Below, one piece after another: positions 11,747-20,618 of a stretch of 42,985 nt of DNA; positions within the stretch are counted from its first letter, which is position 1, and the number at the start of each line of letters is the position of its first letter. The translations under genes were made by a program, and so were the position numbers. This DNA is from Phaeoceros laevis. Its lineage: Eukaryota; Anthocerotophyta; Anthocerotopsida; Notothyladales. The notes beneath the pieces are model-generated. The model was given only the letters and a program-made list of their open reading frames with translations, was not told where the DNA came from and ran no database searches. The stretch is taken from the NCBI GenBank assembly GCA_049999765.1, contig JBNGIQ010009283.1, positions 13,028 through 56,012 of the forward strand. Direction: 5' to 3'.

Positions 11747-12654
11747 ATGGCCATGGCGATGGCCGCTGTGGCGCCACAGCTTCTGGGGCTGAACGGCGTC
11801 GCAAGCAGTGTCCCAAGCAGCAGCGGCAGCTCAGTCTCCTGCTCCAGCTCCACCTTCAGAACTTGCAGCTGCTCATCGTCTGGAGTGTTCCCTCTCAGAT
11901 TGCAAGTTGTGCAAAGGAAAGCCCAATGTGGGCGGATGACGGTCAGGGCAGTAGCTACGGAGGATGCCGTAGAGGAAGACGGATTGGAGAGCACTAGCAA
12001 CCTTGAAAACCTTGGCATTTCTCCGAAGGAGGTGAGGCAGTACCCGCAGGGCCTGCAAAAATACGAGACCATGGCGGTGCTCCGGCCCGACATCACCGAG
12101 GACCAGCGTCTGGCGCTCACGCAGCGCTATGAAGAGGTGCGGTTTCATGGCGTTCGGGAAGGTTCCAATGTCATCGGATGTTGACTGTTAGCTAGGTCTC
12201 CCTAGCTGATGACACACTTGCTGTTAGCTGCTCTCTGTTCGGTGATAGCTACAAGCATTTGCAGCATTGGCGAGGTTGACGTGGTTTCCCTTCAGAATGT
12301 TGGATGGACTTCACGTGATTTTGTGTTCTTTTCATAGCGATAGGAAGACCCGTCTTCTCCTTGCCAATTTCCTGTAACATAATGTCTGACAAGCTGCTCC
12401 TGTTTGCTCGGATGTGGCGTCAGGCAATCATAGCAGGAGGCGGGCTGGATGTAGAAATGTTCAACAGAGGCATGCAGCCTCTGGCCTACAACATCAAGGT
12501 GAAGAATATGGGGGGTGTCGCCAGCAGATACCTGGACGGAATCTACCTGTTGTTCACATACGTGACAGCTCCCAAGGCGCAGTTAGCTCTTCAACAACGG
12601 ATGAATGCCGATGACGATGTCATCCGGCACTCCACATTTAGGCTGAAGGCATAA
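11747..12654 (+). CDS. RPS6: Plastid 30S ribosomal protein bS6c (2 exons)
   Basis: Exons 11747-12136 and 12424-12654 encode 206 residues. The first about 60 residues are rich in Ser, Ala and Val with few acids, as in a stroma-targeting peptide. The S6 domain starts at KYETMAVLRPDITEDQRLAL and continues in exon 2 with GGGLDVEMFNRGMQPLAY, then YLDGIYLLFTYVTAPKAQ and ends NADDDVIRHSTFRLKA. The intron (287 nt) falls after YEE, inside the first helix of the S6 fold. The product is part of the 30S subunit in the plastid. Upstream start-like codons in frame are not ATG, so 11747 is chosen. Confidence 0.93.
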
Positions 12655-12859
12655 GAGTTGCCATCTACGAGAGATCAAGATTCTGCGTCGTAGGCAGCCA
12701 TGCCCGTGCAACTTTCATTCTAGTTACGCCCAGAATTGTGACAAAGAGTTCACTTCAACGCCCGTTGAGATACCGCCTAGTGATCTGGGAAAGCCTAGTC
12801 AGTTGACGGCGCTGCCCATAAGGATTCAAGCTTACTTCTCGCAAAGTGTATTGGAAAGT

Positions 12860-13828
12860 CTAAAAGTAGTTAGCCATTTGGACTTCTTTCCTGAAAAACC
12901 CGCACTTCTCGTAGAAGGGTGCGTTCTCCACCGAGCAATCAAGGATGACCTTCACGATAAATGGCGATAGTCAGCACCTGCTTCAAAGCTGCAGTTGCTC
13001 TCATATTTGGGGTTTACATCCTACCCGTACCTTATAGCATCCAGCTTCCTTAGCCTTCTTTGTTAAAGCTTCAATCACTCTGCACCCAAGGAACCAGCAA
13101 AGAGGAAGGTCACATATTGTGCCCTCATGGTTGGCCTCATAATGTCAGCGTAGTCTACTTACCTGCGGAGACTACTTACCTCTGGCCCAGGTGGATGCCA
13201 CGAGCACTCTTGTCCACAACAACATCCTCTATGTGGCCGGCCTGCGACAATATGCTTTAGTCTCAGAGCCAGAAAAAAGTGCTCACTCAAGGAGCGCAAG
13301 ATCAACAAAGGCCTCGTTGCACCTTGCCGCAGCCTCTCACAAATTTTTCTTCTATGAGAAGCGTTCCACTGGCTACCACTTTGTGCGCACGTACATCTGT
13401 CGGTGGCCCACGCTTAGCACTACCATATGCGAGTTGCAACTCAAAAAGTTTGACAGGTAAGAATGCGGGGCAGGAGGTGATACCTTCAACCACCACCACC
13501 TGATGTAGCTCGCCCAGTTTACGCACTTTCTCCAGCCTTGCTACATGACTGACAATATTTCAACCCGAAACCCGGCATCTCAGCTGCCATAGAAGCTTGA
13601 AAAGACAGATCAGATCAGAGATTTACCCACAAACGCCTCTTCCGTGACATGGCCCACAACGGTCAGTTGCCCAAGCAATTGGAAGTAGCCTGTCCAAAAA
13701 CTCAAATTAGCACTTGTCAAATTGTGCATTCGAAAGATCCAAGGATTTGCGTCGTGGGGCCACAGCGAACCTTTGTGGAAGTCACCACCTTCGAGCGTTC
13801 TCAGCAGGTAGTCCTCTTTGTTAGCCAT
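12860..13828 (-). CDS. GNA1: Glucosamine-6-phosphate N-acetyltransferase (7 exons)
   Basis: Minus-strand exons 13828-13771, 13689-13627, 13540-13484, 13396-13323, 13241-13180, 13079-13031 and 12949-12860 keep frame and give 150 residues, the normal GNA1 length. It is a GNAT-fold enzyme making N-acetylglucosamine-6-phosphate from acetyl-CoA in the UDP-GlcNAc pathway. Diagnostic parts are GYFQLLGQLTVVGHVTEEAF, GTLLIEEKFVRGCGKAGHIE, the acetyl-CoA binding loop DKSARGIHLGQR, and CSVENAPFYEKCGF with the Tyr/Glu near the active site, ending in MANYF. UDP-GlcNAc supplies N-glycans, GPI anchors and O-GlcNAc. Exon 3 uses a TGTAG acceptor and the last exon a GAAG acceptor, so those edges are slightly less sure. 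The next gene starts 168 bp away on the other strand. Confidence 0.92.
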
Positions 13829-13996
13829 CGGAACTGGCGAAAGTGATCACTTCATTCTTTCTTGTTTGGTTACTAGGAGTTTTACCACTTATAATAGAAA
13901 TGCCTAGAAATGCCGAAGCTGCTATTCTGTACAAGTGCCTATATCTGTTGAAAGCTTGCTCTGCCTTTCGGAACTGCTGAAGATTCTCCAGAGAGC
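13829..13996. promoter_or_regulatory. Putative bidirectional promoter, GNA1 / rhodanese locus
   Basis: Divergent ATGs are separated by 168 bp. The spacer is AT-rich relative to its flanks. This is inferred from geometry; no factor site was identified. Confidence 0.35.
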
Positions 13997-14386
13997 ATGG
14001 CTCTAGTAACTGCGTCGAGTTCTGGAATTCGCTCATGTACGATGCACTCGCTAAGTTGCTGTGCCTCTCTCAACCCGTCTGCACAAATTGTTGTAAGCGG
14101 CCAAGGGACAGGCACTGGTGTTGCCAATGGCTTCGTGCAACCCAGGGCAGAACAGCAGACCGAGCAGAAGCCCGCAACATCTAACAAGCAGAAGGAGAGT
14201 TGGTTTTACAAAAGTTTCGTGGCAGAACACACGATGGAAGCGAAGCTTAGCAAGTTCAAGCAGGATGTAGCTGCTAGAAAGGGATTTGTAGGATCCTGGT
14301 TCAATGACTCGTTCAAGTACACCGCATGGGTTGGTTCGTGGCTTGCAAATTCTGCATCTTGGCACTCCGATAGAATCCAGTCTTAG
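13997..14386 (+). CDS. Reading frame with plastid-type N-terminus, possibly exon 1 of the rhodanese gene
   Basis: An ATG-initiated frame of 129 codons ends with TAG at 14384-14386. The first about 40 residues (MALVTASSSGIRSCTMHSLS onward) look like a plastid transit peptide. The rest is Lys and aromatic rich, with two similar GSWFNDS and GSWLANS elements. I do not recognise it as a family. It starts 168 bp from GNA1 and stops 136 bp before the first rhodanese segment, which itself lacks a targeting peptide. Two readings fit: a separate small plastid protein, or a first exon spliced to 14532 by a donor inside this frame. No strong donor of the right phase was found (GTT|GTAAGC near 14092 is strong but in the wrong phase). 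Coding character is moderately supported; the gene structure is open. Confidence 0.45.
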   Translation: MALVTASSSGIRSCTMHSLSCCASLNPSAQIVVSGQGTGTGVANGFVQPRAEQQTEQKPATSNKQKESWFYKSFVAEHTMEAKLSKFKQDVAARKGFVGSWFNDSFKYTAWVGSWLANSASWHSDRIQS

Positions 14387-14521
14387 GCTGCAAATGCAGT
14401 TGAATTGTCAAGCCCAGACTAGATAATCATGGCCACCCAGCATGGTGTTGATCTGGGCTGATGTCAAGTTGACACATTTTGCCATTTGGTGCTGCCTGAC
14501 ATTGCTTTGCATGCCATTGTG

Positions 14522-15541
14522 ATGATTTCAGAGGTGCATAGGGTGTTGACGGAGAGAAACATTCAGAGCTTGAACTGTGCAGAGGCTGCCTCCTTAGTTG
14601 CATCAGGAGAGGCGGTGATACTGGATGTCAGGGATGTGAAATCCTTTTCAGAGGTAGTCCTATGTGTGAGCCCTTTGCATTTGTTCCTTGCAATAGACGG
14701 GCGTGCAAAGCGTTGCTTGATGTCTCCTTCCACGGGTGCAGGTTCATGTCGAGGGTGCTTCAAATGCACCCCTCTTTCGGCTGATACAAGGGGATGACCT
14801 CAAAGCCAATCTTAGGTCTGCCTCCTTTTTGAAGCTGTGCTGTGACTGTGGGTGTTTTCTTCTGTAAGAAGTCGTTCATTTCTGCAACTAAGTCTCTGCA
14901 ATGCGTGCACTACAAACATGTGACTGGGAACTGCAGGAGGTTTGGCTATGCACTTATTACAGACTTCGCTGGTACTGGTAAGCCAACAGGACAGTTGGGG
15001 GCACATCCCTAATACTGCAGACTACTAGTGAGCCCACACTGGCACAGCTCTGTCACAACCTGACCTAGTGTTGTCTTTCCAGAGAGGAATCCTGAGTTTA
15101 TAGAGCAAGCACTACAAGCAGTCGGCGGTGACAAGCAGAAGAAGATAATTGTGGTCTGCGATATAGGTGGCACTTTGAAGACCTATGTCGAGAGGACAGG
15201 TCCAAAAGCCAAGAAGTTCAATGATCCTGAGCGAATGTTTGGCCGCCAATCCAGGTACGCACTTCCATTTGTTTCTGGGCCTCTGTCTCTCTCACAAATT
15301 CTCAAGGTTATTCTAGGATTAGTGCTCAGGTTTGCTTGCCATTCACTGTTTCTGCAGGTCTTTGAAAGCCATATACGAGCTTCAACAGGCAGGCTTCACA
15401 AATGTGCTGCATATGGAGGGAGGATTCCACCAATGGTGCCATGAAGATCTGCCCATTGCTGGGGAAAATGTNNNNNNNNNNTTCCACCAATGGTGCCATG
15501 AAGATCTGCCCATTGCTGGGGAAAATGTGGAAAGCAGCTGA
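14522..15541 (+). CDS. Rhodanese-like sulfurtransferase, plastid type (5 exons, contains an assembly gap)
   Basis: Exons 14522(or 14532)-14653, 14742-14815, 14937-14977, 15083-15254 and 15358-15541 keep frame. They encode a single rhodanese domain of about 180 residues: VILDVRDVKSF, HVEGASNAPLFRL, FGYALITDFAGTERNPEF, the catalytic loop IIVVCDIGGTL with its Cys, RQSRSLKAIYELQQAGFTNV and LHMEGGFHQW. The FAGTERNPEF insert and the CxxGGT loop resemble Arabidopsis STR14-type plastid proteins. Substrate is unknown for the family. The start is uncertain: the ATG at 14522 gives no targeting peptide, so an upstream exon in 13997-14386 is likely. The last exon contains ten Ns between two identical 47-bp copies. 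Removing one copy plus the gap (57 nt) keeps frame and gives a natural C-terminus. Confidence 0.8.
15425..15528. repeat. 47-bp exact duplication around a 10-N gap
   Basis: The 47 bases at 15425-15471 are repeated exactly at 15482-15528, with Ns at 15472-15481 between them. Identity to the base and placement on both sides of a gap point to un-merged contig ends, not biology. Confidence 0.93.
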
Positions 15542-15937
15542 TGAGGTTGACCACTGTATATTGCAAATGTATTTTAACTATGGCACAGACACGGACAGTT
15601 GGAACACCATTATCTCGCACATTAGAGAGCTCAGTAGTTATAAGTGTATACCCCTGATCAAGCTAACCAGCATGTTTACAGCCTTCGAGGCTTCTAAAAA
15701 TGGCCTTACGAGTGACAAGCTCAAGTTTCGAGGTTGGATAAGGGCTCGTTCGGACTTTCCCTTTCCGATCGGGGTGGAATGATGCTGGACAGCGGCAGCT
15801 CCACATTTCTGGGGCAGCCGAAGCGTTTCATACGCTCTTGCTGCCCTTGCTTCAGAAGCACGCTGAATTGAAGCAAGCATGTTAGAAAAGCGACTTGCCT
15901 GAAATATTTTTGCAGGCGAAAAAGCTTTAGCGGCGTC
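15542..15937. other. Intergenic region, rhodanese 3' end to TGD5-like 5' end
   Basis: No recognisable exon. A possible acceptor (TTTTTGCAG at about 15909-15917) lies just before the next ATG, so the downstream gene may have an intron in its 5' UTR. Confidence 0.4.
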
Positions 15938-16324
15938 ATGAACCTTCTCAAACTAGAGCAGGGTAGAGAGGACGGGAGATCCGGTCTATTGACCTCTGTT
16001 GCGGGGTTCTGGGAGCCCAAGGAGAGGGAAAAGAGTGGTCTGCCTAAACTGCGGGTGTGGAGGGAAGATTGGAACAAGAGGGGTAAGAAGCTGGATCTTG
16101 GGCCTGGTGGGGGTGCAGGAATCGGGTGTGGGGCCGGCATAGGGTTCGCAGTAACTGGTGGAGTAGGAGTGGGATCCGAGCCCTGGAGCTCCCTCAAGTT
16201 TGTGTTCGGAATTGGAGCTGGGTGTGGAATCGGGATAGGCTATGGGTTTGGGCATGGATTTGGCTTGCGCTGGGATCGGAGGCCAAAGAAGAAAAGCGAG
16301 AAGCGGATTGTCTTTGAAATCTGA
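15938..16324 (+). CDS. TGD5-like small glycine-rich membrane protein
   Basis: Single-exon frame of 128 residues. A charged N-terminal half (GFWEPKEREKSGLPK) is followed by a hydrophobic glycine-rich core at about 54-110. The core repeats GxG motifs: GGGAGIGCGAGIGFAVTGG, then SSLKFVFGIGAGCGIGIG and YGFGHGFGL. It ends in a basic tail (DRRPKKKSEKRIV). This GxGxG pattern with a central aromatic turn resembles the small plant protein TGD5, which links plastid envelope complexes that import ER lipid. The match rests on pattern, not alignment, and other glycine-rich plant proteins are possible. It is convergent with the next gene (44 bp apart). Confidence 0.55.
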   Translation: MNLLKLEQGREDGRSGLLTSVAGFWEPKEREKSGLPKLRVWREDWNKRGKKLDLGPGGGAGIGCGAGIGFAVTGGVGVGSEPWSSLKFVFGIGAGCGIGIGYGFGHGFGLRWDRRPKKKSEKRIVFEI

Positions 16325-16368
16325 GATGCTTGCACAGCTGGAGCTCTTTTGAGTCCACTACCATGCTG

Positions 16369-16709
16369 CTACAACAATTCGCCGATGAAACCGTCCAGGA
16401 AGATGTACAGCGGTTGCTGCTGGTCAACGAACGGAAGCCTGACCAACTTGTTCTTAGGCCGATGACCTTGTTGGTAGGACTGTAGGATGCCAAAGCTCCC
16501 AGCTGATAGGTTTCCTGGACAGCCATTTTCTCAACTCCCGATACCGTAGTCGGAAGAATACAGGGACTGGATGCACGACACTCTTCAAACCAGTGTACGA
16601 GGAGGGCTTTATCCTTAAGCTGTGACTCCTTGGTTACAAATTCCAGTTCGTTCAGATTCCCTTCGTCATGTAGTAGTTTTTCAGCGGTTTGGAACTTTGG
16701 ATGCTTCAT
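16369..16709 (-). CDS. Small hypothetical protein (at least 2 exons)
   Basis: Minus-strand exons 16709-16545 and 16479-16369 join across a 65-bp GTATCG...CTACAG intron to give 91 residues. The sequence contains KHPKFQTAEKLLHDEGN, VHWFEECRASSP, then KNKLVRLPFVDQQQPLYIF and ends DGFIGELL. Composition is coding-like and the intron keeps frame. No family was recognised and no targeting peptide is seen. A short upstream exon ending ATGCAG|GTCTCG (about 16831) could splice to TTACAG|CAG at 16712 and add two or three residues. The gene sits between two solid genes and is shorter than either. Confidence 0.4.
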
Positions 16710-16926
16710 CTGCTGTAAACGAAGCCAGTAGCCCAGGGAGAAGCGGACGTTATTGAGTGTCACAAGGCTGGTGGTTCAGTCGGAAATTTGCGAATGTGCT
16801 CATCGAAATACCTTTACGAGACCTGCATTTCTCTCGAACGGAACTGGACGCGACGTGGAATTGTTAGCAGGGATCTGTCAATCAATTTCACAGTCTGCCG
16901 AAATAGCCACTAGAGTGTGATGCCAG

Positions 16927-18312
16927 TTACAGCTTCTGCTCCATGTAGGCCCGGACCACAGAGGTCAGAGAGGGGTGCTGGCTGGGTTTCTTCAAGGAGC
17001 GGGCGGTACTAATTCCCTCAGAGAAAATCTCTCCCAGCTGCCAACGAGGTCTTAGATCCAAAACCACATCATCAGGCTCATCAAAAGGTGGCGGAGGCTC
17101 AAACAAGCCCAGGCGGAAATGCTCCACACCAGCCCAGGCCACCATCACCCCGTTGTCCGTGCACAGCCTCGGAGGAGGGCAAACTAGCCTCAGCCCTTGC
17201 TCTTCCGCTAGCTCACCCAGACTAGATCTCACTGCCTTATTGGAAGCAACGCCCCCCGAAACCACTAAGGACTGGATGCCGGAATCTAGCTTCCTGGCCC
17301 ACTCAATTGCCCTGCGGCATTTTTGCTGCAGATGCAGAACTGCCACCCGCTGGAATGAAGCAGCCACATCTGCCCGGGCTTGCCGCTCTTCTGGAGTGGC
17401 ATCCACCAGGGCAACACCGTCAGCGTTGATTCCTCTGGCTGCGATGGCTAAGCGAACCTGATTTTTCAGGCCAGCGTAGGAAAAATTGCAGCTCTTCTCG
17501 TTGCGCATCGGCACTGACAGCGGCACCGTCCGCGGGTTTCCATTCAGAGCGAGCTCTTCCAGGGCAGGGCCACCGCCTCTCTTCATGTCCAGGCCAAGGA
17601 GCCGGGCTGTCTTGTCGTAAGCCTCTCCGATGGCATCGTCAACAGTCGTGCCTAGTTGAATGTAACGGCCCACGCCCTGCGCCAGCAGAATGAGGTTGTG
17701 TCCTCCAGACACGAGGAGCACCAGGAAGGGGAAGCGCACGTCCTGGTCCGTGACCCTGGCAACCAGCGCATGCGCCTCCATGTGGTGAACTCCCACCAGG
17801 GGCAGCCTGTTGGCACGGGCAATCCTGCGGGCTTTGAGAACGCCTACCCGCAGGCACGGGCTAAGCCCTGGGCCGATGGTGACAGCCACGGCGTCCAGGT
17901 CTTCCTCCTTCACTCCCGCCCTGCGCAAGGCGTTCGCCACCACCTCGTCAATGGCCTCCGCGTGGTAGTCCTTGGCCAGATTGGGCACCACCCCGCCCCA
18001 CAGTGCCAGCATCTCCGACTGTGATGCCAGAGCTTCTCCAAGTATGGTGCCATCTGCCCTGACCACAGCAGCGGCCGTGTCATCACAGCTGGTTTCGATG
18101 CCTAGCAGCACCGGCTCGCCTCGGCTTGAATGGCTGCTGCACAACGCCTGCGTCGTTGAACAGAAGAGCCTCACTTGCGGAAAGCAGCTAACAGTACTCG
18201 GGAGCCGTGGCACTAGCAAGGGCTGGGATCCGCAAGGACACACCACAATCTGTGACTTCAGTCTCTGCAAGATTGCAGACCCAGCTGCAGGTGTCATCCT
18301 TGCCAACATCAT
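16927..18312 (-). CDS. GCP1: Mitochondrial tRNA N6-threonylcarbamoyladenosine synthase (TsaD/Qri7/OSGEPL type), intronless
   Basis: Intronless minus-strand gene of 461 residues. The first about 65 residues are basic, Ser/Leu rich and free of acids, as in a mitochondrial presequence. The ASKHA-fold enzyme starts at GEPVLLGIETSCDDT (about 66-79). It carries the metal ligands HHMEAH (176-181), SGGHN (202-206), DDAIGEAYDKTARLLGL, CNFSYAGLKNQVR, SGGVASNKAVR and TDNGVMVAWAG. It transfers the threonylcarbamoyl group to A37 of ANN-decoding tRNAs, giving t6A in the organelle. Two adjacent ATG codons open the frame; 18312 is the outer one. Local GC is higher than in the intron-rich neighbours, and lack of introns is notable. 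Confidence 0.94.
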   Translation of the reverse strand: MMLARMTPAAGSAILQRLKSQIVVCPCGSQPLLVPRLPSTVSCFPQVRLFCSTTQALCSSHSSRGEPVLLGIETSCDDTAAAVVRADGTILGEALASQSEMLALWGGVVPNLAKDYHAEAIDEVVANALRRAGVKEEDLDAVAVTIGPGLSPCLRVGVLKARRIARANRLPLVGVHHMEAHALVARVTDQDVRFPFLVLLVSGGHNLILLAQGVGRYIQLGTTVDDAIGEAYDKTARLLGLDMKRGGGPALEELALNGNPRTVPLSVPMRNEKSCNFSYAGLKNQVRLAIAARGINADGVALVDATPEERQARADVAASFQRVAVLHLQQKCRRAIEWARKLDSGIQSLVVSGGVASNKAVRSSLGELAEEQGLRLVCPPPRLCTDNGVMVAWAGVEHFRLGLFEPPPPFDEPDDVVLDLRPRWQLGEIFSEGISTARSLKKPSQHPSLTSVVRAYMEQKL

Positions 18313-19019
18313 CTCGTACCAAGGTTACACTCCTGCGTTGCCGTTTCGGCGGGGCAAGTGTTGGGCCAAACCTATCTGCAAGTAGTAAGTGAGGAATGAA
18401 CATGACGTCTTCACTCTGCTTCAATGAGCGTTTTTCATTTGCCATTCTTCCTCTTTTGTGCTCTGAAATCACCTCAAAGGTTGGATCATCCTGCAGAACT
18501 CGCGGAGCGTAAGCAACAGGATATAACGCATCATCGGAAGCTTCATGTGCCTCCCACGACAAGCCAGAAAAACTGGAGCTGCTCTTTTGACCAGCTTGTT
18601 GGAGGACAAAGCTGCTACAGCCAACAACAAAAGCTTGGGAGAGTACACGTGCTGCACGAATTGGAAAATCGGCACATAACTGTCTACATTTGATCTGTCT
18701 GTGCAGATCTAATACGAGCAAGCATCACCTTTTCGACTCCGGTCATCACGTAGCCTCTCCAGAGAACACATGAACTCTCTGTTTCTCTCTACACCATACA
18801 GCACCTCAGATTGGCTCAAATTGCCCGAGAGCACATCCGTAATTCTAACTAGTCTCAAAGCAAAAATCGTCCAGACGAGTAGCTTCAAACCCTCACGGAA
18901 AATTGTTGGATGCCGGCCGATGGAGGGAAATCAGCGGTTTCCTTCTAATGACATAAATCTTGTGCCACATCGCATCACCTCCACCACGCCGGAAATGCTT
19001 GATCTACAAAAGCTCCAAC
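18313..19019. other. Intergenic region upstream of the TsaD-type gene
   Basis: Frames on both strands are open for up to about 170 codons but show no family signature, and the longest overlaps the TsaD presequence out of frame. The stretch should hold the TsaD promoter and the TOM7 3' UTR. Confidence 0.45.
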
Positions 19020-19223
19020 CTAAACCGGGCTGAGGAGCTGAGACAGCAGTGGTCTGGGCTCCGTTCGCATGCCGATGATGATGACAAGGGGGATGAAGCC
19101 ATAGTGCGTAGCAGTCTTAGCTTTCTTCAGCACCCATGTAGGCCACTCCTTGACCACCTTGTTCACGCTCTGAGAAGACAGCCACTCCTTGCCCTTGCCC
19201 TTGGAGCTTGCTGGGGGAGCCAT
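19020..19223 (-). CDS. TOM7: TOM7, subunit of the mitochondrial outer-membrane translocase
   Basis: Intronless 67-residue protein starting at the ATG at 19223. The N-terminal half is Lys/Ser rich and cytosolic ([10 protein letters not shown]). Then come [18 protein letters not shown], the membrane segment IPLVIIIGM, and the family-typical end [13 protein letters not shown]7 helps assemble and stabilise the TOM complex around Tom40. The frame extends upstream without an ATG, so 19223 is the only credible start. Length matches plant TOM7 (about 70-75). Confidence 0.93.
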   Translation of the reverse strand: MAPPASSKGKGKEWLSSQSVNKVVKEWPTWVLKKAKTATHYGFIPLVIIIGMRTEPRPLLSQLLSPV

Positions 19224-19493
19224 TGCCTCCTTATCCGCCTTCTTGCCTGTGGGCCGCACCTGCTTGCCCCGCTTCTTCACCAGAATTCTCACCCCCTTGG
19301 CCAGCGCTGCTGCCCGTATTGTTCAACTGCCTTGACGTCGCTCCTGCAAATCTCCGATGATCTCAACCTCGTTTGTGTGCCTGTGTAGCACCGAAACCCT
19401 AATACTGTGGAGTTTGTTGACGAAGAATTAGGGCGGGATCCTCTGCGAAGAAAGAAGGCGTTCGTGTGGGATGAAGAAGCTGGCCGACCGAAA

Positions 19494-20338
19494 ATGGCTC
19501 ATCTGATGTCAATCACAGTGGTGACGCAATCGAGCCAACCTTCATCTTCCCTCCGTGGACTGGGATGGACATTGCATGTGTCACGAACCCCTCTGCTCAT
19601 GAGATCCAGGTCTGAAGTTTTCAGGTATTTTGGGGATGAGATTGCTTGCGTAAGCACCGTCAGAGCATATGGCAACACACCTGAGATATCTCTCACGGCG
19701 CCATCGCTTAATTCGTTTGTGGGAGGAAGGTCGGAACGCCAGGAAATCATGAGCATTGCAGATGCAGATGCTGCTGATCAAACTTCCTGGTTGCCAACTG
19801 GAGAGAACTCAGGGATAAAATTCTCGGTTAAGCGGAGAGATGTACCAGCTGTAGCTAAGAGAGTGGGATCAGATGGAGCAGGGGGCGAAAGAGGTTCTTC
19901 TGCCTGGGATGTCTTGACTCGTGTATTTGAGACACCATCAGTCTCAACTAATGCAATCATCGAGGAATCGGGCAATTCGCCTGCACCTTGGGCAATGAAG
20001 GGGGGAGCCGAACCAACTCAATTTGTTCTCGTCAGGTATGTGATTTTCCTGGTTCCTCCATTCAGAAGTGTACCCTACGAACATGGCAAGGGTGGCTAAC
20101 TGACCTGTTTGTGCTGATACCCTGCAGTGCGGCTTTCGTATTTCTCTGGTGGCTTGGAAATTACTACGTGCCTGATATGGTGTTTAAAAACACGGTCTTC
20201 AGAGACCAGTCCAAAGGCAACCCTCTGAGCGGTGACGGCAGCACAAGTGAAGTTGCGGAGGAGATGCCGACTGCTGCAGGTTTTGCGCAAACAGCTGATA
20301 GGACACGCAAGAAGACACGCAAAAGCAAGCGCAGTTAG
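19494..20338 (+). CDS. Hypothetical single-pass membrane protein (2 or more exons)
   Basis: Exons 19494-20035 and 20128-20338 join in frame (GTCAG|GTATGT and CTGCAG|T) to give 250 residues. The N-terminal 60 residues are Ser/Arg rich and could target an organelle. The middle is polar and Ser/Gly rich. One membrane segment follows (SAAFVFLWWLGNYYV), then a basic tail (KKTRKSKRS). The frame is open leftwards to a possible acceptor TGTGTAG at 19388, so an upstream exon adding HRNPNTVEFVDEELGRDPLR may exist. I do not recognise the family. Its start region faces TOM7 head to head, with 270 bp between ATGs. Confidence 0.55.
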
Positions 20339-20618
20339 GCTGATCGACTGCTCGGTAACTTATTGGAATCAGCACTCCGCAGAGCACCAGCTCACAGACA
20401 GGGTACCGTAACTGGCTTTGTTAGGGTTCCAACCATGATTCTAGGGCTTTACCAGCTTTGCAAAATTCCCGCAAAGTTGCCGAGGACCCAAGACTGTAGG
20501 AGAGCCTGCTTGAAGGCGGGGTCGGGTAACTGGTGTTGAATCCGGAAGGGTCCATATTTGACTCCTGGAATGCGCAGAATTAAGGCTGCCGTCAGGATTT
20601 TTTTGCAGCACTGTTGTG
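20339..20618. other. Intergenic spacer before EMC8/9
   Basis: 280 bp with no recognisable exon; expected to hold the polyadenylation region of the upstream gene and the EMC8/9 promoter. Confidence 0.4.

Noticed and set aside
18188-18721. 177-codon minus-strand frame overlapping the TsaD presequence
   Set aside because: It lies out of frame over the well-supported TsaD start, has no family signature, and no splice structure supports it.
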